NCBI GenBank assembly: GCA_035543335.1
Contig: DASZZH010000028.1
Location: 142,392-206,391, forward strand
Reading direction: 5' to 3'
Origin: Burkholderiales bacterium
GTDB taxonomy: Bacteria; Pseudomonadota; Gammaproteobacteria; Burkholderiales; JAHFRG01
Length of the DNA: 64,000 nucleotides
Shown here piece by piece: positions 60,514-64,000 of the stretch. A model generated the notes under the pieces. It had not been told where the DNA came from and did not search any database. It was given only the letters and a program-made list of their open reading frames with translations. Numbering within the stretch: position 1 is the stretch's first letter; each line of letters begins with the position of its first letter. The position numbers were made by a program, and so were the translations under genes.

Positions 60514-61038
60514 ATGATCGGTTGGAAGCAGCACTTCATCTACTAGGTTGACTATCAGCACTGGGCCAACGAGCAAATATTCATTATGCTCGACCGCTTC
60601 GACGACAATGTGCGCAAGAGCCAGCAGGGCACGCTGTTCGAAAGCATCCACAACACCGTGGACCACATGCTGGTACTGACCCGTGTCTGGTTCGGCCGCC
60701 TTAAGGCACAGCCGAACGAACTGCCTTTCAACCAACTGCTCCATCCCGACTGGCGCGAGCTGAAACGCGCATTCCGCCAGGAGCTGCGCGATTTGCAGCG
60801 CTGGCTGGAAACCAGGCCGGAAGATTTTTTTGCGCAGCAGGTCAGTTATCGGACGGGTGAGGGCCGTGCGGCCTCATTCTGGGCGCGCGATTTGCTGACT
60901 CACTTGATGCTGCAATTGATCCATCACCGCGGCCAGGTCACGTCGGTGGCGGGAAAGCTCGGCGCGCCCGCCCCGGAACTGGGTTATCTGTTTTACCGTC
61001 GCGAGATGGACAGATACCTGGCGCAGATCAGGAGTTAG
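60514..61038 (+). pseudogene. DinB-family protein interrupted by an amber codon
   Basis: From ATG 60514 the frame reads MIGWKQHFIY, then TAG (60544-60546), then VDYQHWANEQIFIMLDRFDDNVRKSQQGTLFESIHNTVDHMLVLTRVWFGRLKA. The part before and after the stop together fits the DinB four-helix family start (WKQHF..., DYQHWANE...). The HWAN histidine is a likely metal ligand and would be lost if translation restarted at ATG 60586. A CAG-to-TAG change explains it. The remaining frame to 61038 is intact, so sequence error, recent decay or a restart product are possible. Confidence 0.8.
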
Positions 61039-61054
61039 CCAGAAACAACCACGC

Positions 61055-61081
61055 CTCCCCGACCAGGGCTCGAACCTGGGG
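61055..61081 (-). other. tRNA 3'-end remnant (T arm plus acceptor strand, tRNA-Asn-like)
   Basis: The minus strand reads CCAGG TTCGAGC CCTGG, a T stem and seven-base T loop, then TCGGGGAG, which looks like the 3' acceptor strand of a proteobacterial tRNA-Asn, but GCG follows instead of CCA and there is no 5' part of a tRNA upstream. It lies between the broken dinB gene and the lipA stop. It may be a leftover attachment site or recombination scar, or a chance hairpin. Confidence 0.45.
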
Positions 61082-61095
61082 TTTGAAAATTATAG

Positions 61096-62046
61096 TTACG
61101 CCGCGGCGATTCCGGCTTCGTGCGCTTGTTGGTCAGCGTGATAGCTGGAACGCACCAACGGTCCACACGCGGCGTGCAAGAAACCCATTTCCGAAGCCAA
61201 TTGTTCAAACTGATTAAATAACACCGGCTCTGCGTAGCGCTGCACCGGCAGATGGTGCGCGGAGGGTTGGAGATACTGGCCCAGCGTCAGCATGCCCACG
61301 TTATGCTCACGCAAATCGCGCATCACTTCGAGAATTTCCTCATCGGTTTCGCCCAGCCCCAGCATCAGTCCCGACTTGGTTGGAAGTTCGGGATGGCGCG
61401 CCTTGAATTCTTTTAATAGTCTTAGCGAATTGTGGTAATCCGCGCCGGGGCGCGCCTGCTTGTAAAGCCGCGGCACGGTTTCCAGGTTGTGATTCATCAC
61501 ATCCGGCGGACAGGCGCTTAAGATATCCAAGGCAATTTCAAGGCGGCCGCGAAAGTCCGGCACCAGTATTTCGATTCGCGTATGAGGTGATTTTTCACGC
61601 ACGCAGCGGAGGCAATCGGCGAAATGCTGCGCGCCGCCGTCGCGCAAATCGTCGCGATCCACGCTGGTAATCACCACATAATTGAGTTTCAACGCGGAGA
61701 TGGTTTGGGCCAGATGCATCGGCTCGTCTTGGTCGGGCGGAAGCGGCTTGCCGTGCGCCACGTCACAAAACGGGCAACGGCGCGTGCACAGGTCTCCCAG
61801 AATCATGAAAGTCGCCGTGCCCTTGCCGAAGCATTCTCCGATGTTGGGGCAGGATGCTTCTTCGCAGACGGTGTGCAAATTATGCTCGCGCAGGATGCGC
61901 TTGATTTCGTAAAAGCGCGCGCCGCTTGCCGCTTTCACGCGGATCCAGTCCGGTTTTTTCAGCCGCGCCATAGGCACGATTTTGACGGGTATACGCGCCG
62001 TCTTGGCTTCGCCCTTTTGCTTGCGCTCTTCGGAAACCGAACTCAT
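61096..62046 (-). CDS. lipA: Lipoyl synthase
   Basis: LipA inserts two sulfurs into protein-bound octanoyl groups. The 316-residue radical SAM enzyme has both clusters' cysteines: [12 protein letters not shown] (auxiliary cluster) and [10 protein letters not shown] (SAM cluster), and the C-terminal RSSYHAD serine ligand. Its start overlaps the lipB stop by four bases. It serves the lipoyl domains such as that of lpdA in this window. Confidence 0.97.
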   Translation of the reverse strand: MSSVSEERKQKGEAKTARIPVKIVPMARLKKPDWIRVKAASGARFYEIKRILREHNLHTVCEEASCPNIGECFGKGTATFMILGDLCTRRCPFCDVAHGKPLPPDQDEPMHLAQTISALKLNYVVITSVDRDDLRDGGAQHFADCLRCVREKSPHTRIEILVPDFRGRLEIALDILSACPPDVMNHNLETVPRLYKQARPGADYHNSLRLLKEFKARHPELPTKSGLMLGLGETDEEILEVMRDLREHNVGMLTLGQYLQPSAHHLPVQRYAEPVLFNQFEQLASEMGFLHAACGPLVRSSYHADQQAHEAGIAAA

Positions 62047-62723
62047 GTATTCTCAAGCTGATGCAGGAGTTTTTGAATAAGTTTATTGCCCACCTGATCG
62101 GGTGAGTCGGCAATGCCGAGATCGTGCAGTTGCGTGACCTGCAAGCCGGGATGACCGCAGGGGTTGATCGCGTGAAACGGTGTCAGATCCATGTCCACGT
62201 TGAGCGCCAGGCCGTGGTAACAGCAGCCGTTTTTGATTCTCAACCCCAGCGCGGCGATTTTCGCGCCGCTGACGTACACACCCGGCGCGTCCGCCCGGTT
62301 TTGCGCTTCGATGCCGTAATCATGCAGCAAGTCTATCACGGACTGTTCCAAGCTTCTCACCAGCGGGCGCACGCCCAGTTTCAGCCTGCGCATGTCGAGC
62401 AGCGGATAAGTGACAAGCTGCCCCGGACCGTGATAGGTAATCTGTCCGCCGCGGTCGGTTTTAATGACTGGAATGGTGGTGCGCTTCGGCAAATGTTCGG
62501 ACCTGCCGTTCAAACCCACGGTGTAAACCGGCGGATGCTGCATCAGCCATATTTCATCCGGCGTATTGGCATCGCGCTGTCTCGTGAAATCCTGCATTGC
62601 CTGCCAGGCGGTGAGATATTCAACCGGGCCTAAGCGCTTGACGTCCGGTGAGGAGCAAGGGATAAGAGGTAAGGGGTTTTTAATTTCGTTCTCACCCCTG
62701 TCTGGTAACGCCTTACTCCTCAC
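62043..62723 (-). CDS. lipB: Octanoyltransferase LipB with repeat-derived N-terminus
   Basis: LipB moves octanoyl groups from ACP to lipoyl domains. The core has [31 protein letters not shown] (catalytic Lys) and [13 protein letters not shown] (catalytic Cys). Family members start close to the [12 protein letters not shown] sequence, but no ATG, GTG or TTG lies there; the first usable start is GTG 62723, inside a repeat array that also supplies AAGGAG. This adds about 28 residues ([20 protein letters not shown]...). The total length is 226. The gene lies between ybeD and lipA. Confidence 0.92.
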   Translation of the reverse strand: MRSKALPDRGENEIKNPLPLIPCSSPDVKRLGPVEYLTAWQAMQDFTRQRDANTPDEIWLMQHPPVYTVGLNGRSEHLPKRTTIPVIKTDRGGQITYHGPGQLVTYPLLDMRRLKLGVRPLVRSLEQSVIDLLHDYGIEAQNRADAPGVYVSGAKIAALGLRIKNGCCYHGLALNVDMDLTPFHAINPCGHPGLQVTQLHDLGIADSPDQVGNKLIQKLLHQLENT

Positions 62724-62737
62724 GCCTTACTCCTTAC
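62647..62737. repeat. Inverted heptamer array at the lipB start
   Basis: Plus-strand left-arm units GTGAGGA, GCAAGGG, ATAAGAG, GTAAGGG (62648-62676) and right-arm units CCTTACT, CCTCACG, CCTTACT, CCTTAC (62711-62737) are inverse. It provides the ribosome-binding site, start codon and first residues of LipB, and begins a few bases after the ybeD stop. Confidence 0.85.
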
Positions 62738-62739
62738 GT

Positions 62740-63006
62740 TTATAAGACCATCACGACCATCGGGTGATCGCACAATTCGCGATAGAGGTCGTCCAGCTGT
62801 TCGCGGGACTGGGCTTGAATGACACAGGTGAGGCTCAGGTATTTGCCTTTTTTGCTGGGTTTCATTTCGAGGCTCGCGGGGTCGAAGTCCGGCGCATGGC
62901 GCAGCACGATTTCCATCACCGCTTGCGCAAAACCGGCCTGGCTTCTACCCATGATTTTGATGGGAAAGTCACATGGATACTCAATGAGAGAAGGCTCGAG
63001 GCCCAT
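62740..63006 (-). CDS. ybeD: DUF493 family protein YbeD
   Basis: The 88-residue protein with LIEYPCDFPIKIMGRSQAGFAQAVMEIVLRHAPDFD and a regulatory ACT-like fold is the YbeD/DUF493 family, almost always next to lipB. A role in lipoate metabolism regulation has been suggested; not proven. It starts six bases after the aminotransferase gene. Confidence 0.92.
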   Translation of the reverse strand: MGLEPSLIEYPCDFPIKIMGRSQAGFAQAVMEIVLRHAPDFDPASLEMKPSKKGKYLSLTCVIQAQSREQLDDLYRELCDHPMVVMVL

Positions 63007-63012
63007 TTTTAT

Positions 63013-63888
63013 TCAGATGGCCGGTGCTTCGGCTTTGCGCATCACGGTTTCCTTGTACCGCTGGTACAACCCGTGCATGCGCCAGAAGTGTTCCCCCGGC
63101 TTGCCGTCGCCCACCGGTTTGCCGTCGAGTGTGGTAATGGCCAGCACTTCCCGGGTCGAAGAAGTCATCCATAATTCCTGCGCGCTGCGCACTTCGTTTT
63201 CGGAAACCACCCTGACTTCATGCGGAATATTGTTTGCGGCGGCGAGTTCCAGCACCACGTCGTAGGTGATGCCAGCCAGCATCAAATGATTTTTCGGCGG
63301 CGCAAGCAGCAGATTGTCTTTCACCACCAGGATATTGCTCGCCGCGCCCTCGGTGAGAAAACCGTCGCGCAGTAAAATGGTTTCCGCTGCGCCGGCATCC
63401 GCCGCCATTTGCCTGAGCAGAACATTGGGCAGAAGCGAAATCGCCTTGATGTCGCAGCGCAGCCAGCGATTGTCCTGCGCGGTAATGGCCGCCACTCCGG
63501 TTTTCAAAAGTTCCGGAGGCGGGGTGATGAGCGGCGTGCTCATCATGAACACGGTGGGGTGAACCTGCTTGGGGAAAGCGTGGTCGCGCTTTGCCGGCCC
63601 GCGCGTGACATGCAGGTAAAGGTACTGATCTTCGCCCTGGTTTTGCGCAATCAGTTCGCCGATGAGTCGGGTCCATTCGGCATCGCTGTGCGGGTTTGCG
63701 AGGCGGATGGCGCCGAGGCTCGTCTGCAGGCGCAGCAAGTGCTGCTTGAGGCGGAACGGGATGCGCGAATAAGCGGGAATGACCTCATATACGCCGTCAC
63801 CGAAGATGAAGCCGCGGTCGAGCACCGGAATCCGCGCCTCCTCCGGGGGCAGGAACTTGCCGTTCAAATAAACGATTTGCCTGCTCAA
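63013..63888 (-). CDS. dat: D-amino-acid transaminase (PLP fold type IV)
   Basis: The 291-residue enzyme interconverts D-alanine and D-glutamate for peptidoglycan. It shows VPVLDRGFIFGDGVYEVIPAY-like residues near 22-42, the PLP lysine in CDIKAISLLPNVLLRQ, and EGAASNILVVKDN. The start is a TTG (63886-63888) overlapping the dacC stop (TTGA); no ATG lies near. A branched-chain aminotransferase is a possible alternative, but the dacC neighbour favours D-amino acids. Confidence 0.88.
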   Translation of the reverse strand: MSRQIVYLNGKFLPPEEARIPVLDRGFIFGDGVYEVIPAYSRIPFRLKQHLLRLQTSLGAIRLANPHSDAEWTRLIGELIAQNQGEDQYLYLHVTRGPAKRDHAFPKQVHPTVFMMSTPLITPPPELLKTGVAAITAQDNRWLRCDIKAISLLPNVLLRQMAADAGAAETILLRDGFLTEGAASNILVVKDNLLLAPPKNHLMLAGITYDVVLELAAANNIPHEVRVVSENEVRSAQELWMTSSTREVLAITTLDGKPVGDGKPGEHFWRMHGLYQRYKETVMRKAEAPAI

Positions 63889-64000
63889 TTGAAAAGCAAC
63901 CTCAGGGTATCCCAGCCGCGGCCGAGAATATTCGCCAGGCCGATACTCTCCAGCGCAACCACCGGGTACTCTGCTACGGGTTTGCCGTCCAGGGTTAGTT
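63885..64000 (-). CDS. dacC: D-alanyl-D-alanine carboxypeptidase, C-terminal fragment (partial)
   Basis: The minus strand from the right edge encodes LTLDGKPVAEYPVVALESIG, then LANILGRGWDTLRLLFN, and stops at 63885-63887. This is the C-terminal beta domain and amphipathic membrane-binding helix of low-molecular-weight penicillin-binding proteins. The gene order dacC-dat-ybeD-lipB-lipA is standard for betaproteobacteria. The catalytic domain lies outside the window. Confidence 0.85.
   Translation of the reverse strand, partial: LTLDGKPVAEYPVVALESIGLANILGRGWDTLRLLFN

Noticed and set aside
60544-60546. TAG in dinB as pyrrolysine or programmed readthrough
   Set aside because: There is no pyl gene in view and no reason for Pyl in a DinB protein; a CAG-to-TAG change is simpler.

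Overview
The window looks like a contiguous piece of a betaproteobacterial chromosome (probably Nitrosomonadales/Burkholderiales-like). This rests on gene content and order: dacC-dat-ybeD-lipB-lipA, leuS-lptE-holA-proA, a DUF2782-thrB-BPSS1780 block beside polA, metX-metW, gshA-gshB, and a regulatory-type PTS trio (EIIA-HPr-EI) with no sugar permease. A phosphoribulokinase gene is present but no RuBisCO, so autotrophy is possible, not shown. Almost all of it is core metabolism; there is no prophage, complete insertion sequence, CRISPR array, rRNA or complete tRNA.

Layout. 1-5.0 kb: a secreted DUF4124 protein, pyrE, exonuclease III, an AmpG-like permease, then metX-metW on the minus strand. 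5.2-11.5 kb (minus): ptsI, ptsH, EIIA, a frameshifted apbE, gshB and gshA. 11.6-14.6 kb (minus): porin, glnK and amtB behind a good sigma-54 promoter candidate. 14.8-22.3 kb (plus): ubiK, comM, a MalM-like protein, a VIT/CCC1 transporter, the B12-dependent methionine synthase metH and a 46-residue membrane protein. 22.4-26.2 kb (minus): a four-gene polyamine ABC transporter. 26.3-31.8 kb: a TauE/SafE permease, a secreted protein pair (one frameshifted), ubiB, ubiJ and a Tim44-domain protein. 31.8-35.8 kb (minus): an ATP-grasp ligase, a CCAEP-tailed radical SAM protein, ubiE and DUF971. 35.9-38.8 kb: a PilZ-like unknown, a HIT protein and a Tat-exported dienelactone hydrolase. 38.9-41.2 kb (plus): a two-gene osmolyte-type ABC transporter whose binding protein is fused to its permease. 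41.5-50.4 kb (minus): an exported methyltransferase, a GDT1 transporter, lipoyl-domain lpdA, proA, holA, lptE and leuS. 50.4-64 kb: a small ORF, prkB, uvrD, BPSS1780 protein, thrB, DUF2782, a LOG protein, polA, a TlpA-like thioredoxin, a DinB gene broken by an amber codon, then lipA, lipB, ybeD, dat and the end of dacC.

Regulation. Both methionine genes that start a transcription unit, metX(W) and metH, have the same upstream design: TTGACA, a 17-base spacer, a TAAT-type -10, a SAM-II (SAM_alpha-type) riboswitch beginning at the predicted +1, and an intrinsic terminator. In each case a competing antiterminator pairing can be drawn. The porin-glnK-amtB operon carries a GG-N10-GC sigma-54 element and an upstream NtrC half-site.

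The most unusual feature is repetitive. Eight loci carry arrays with a period of about 7-8 bases (units such as GTTGAGA, AGTGAGA, GGGTTAG, GTAAGGA), mostly arranged as an array, a spacer and the inverse array. They lie inside the coding sequences of uvrD and polA, in frame and exactly in interdomain linkers, and they supply the stop codons of ubiK, gshB, proA and leuS and the start codon and ribosome-binding site of lipB. A second family is a MITE-like palindrome with terminal inverted repeats ending in GGGAACCTCT; two copies are present in opposite orientation, and one supplies the stop codon of the LOG-family gene. Three genes (apbE, a small secreted protein, dinB) are broken by single-base changes; reads or relatives are needed to tell decay from sequence error.
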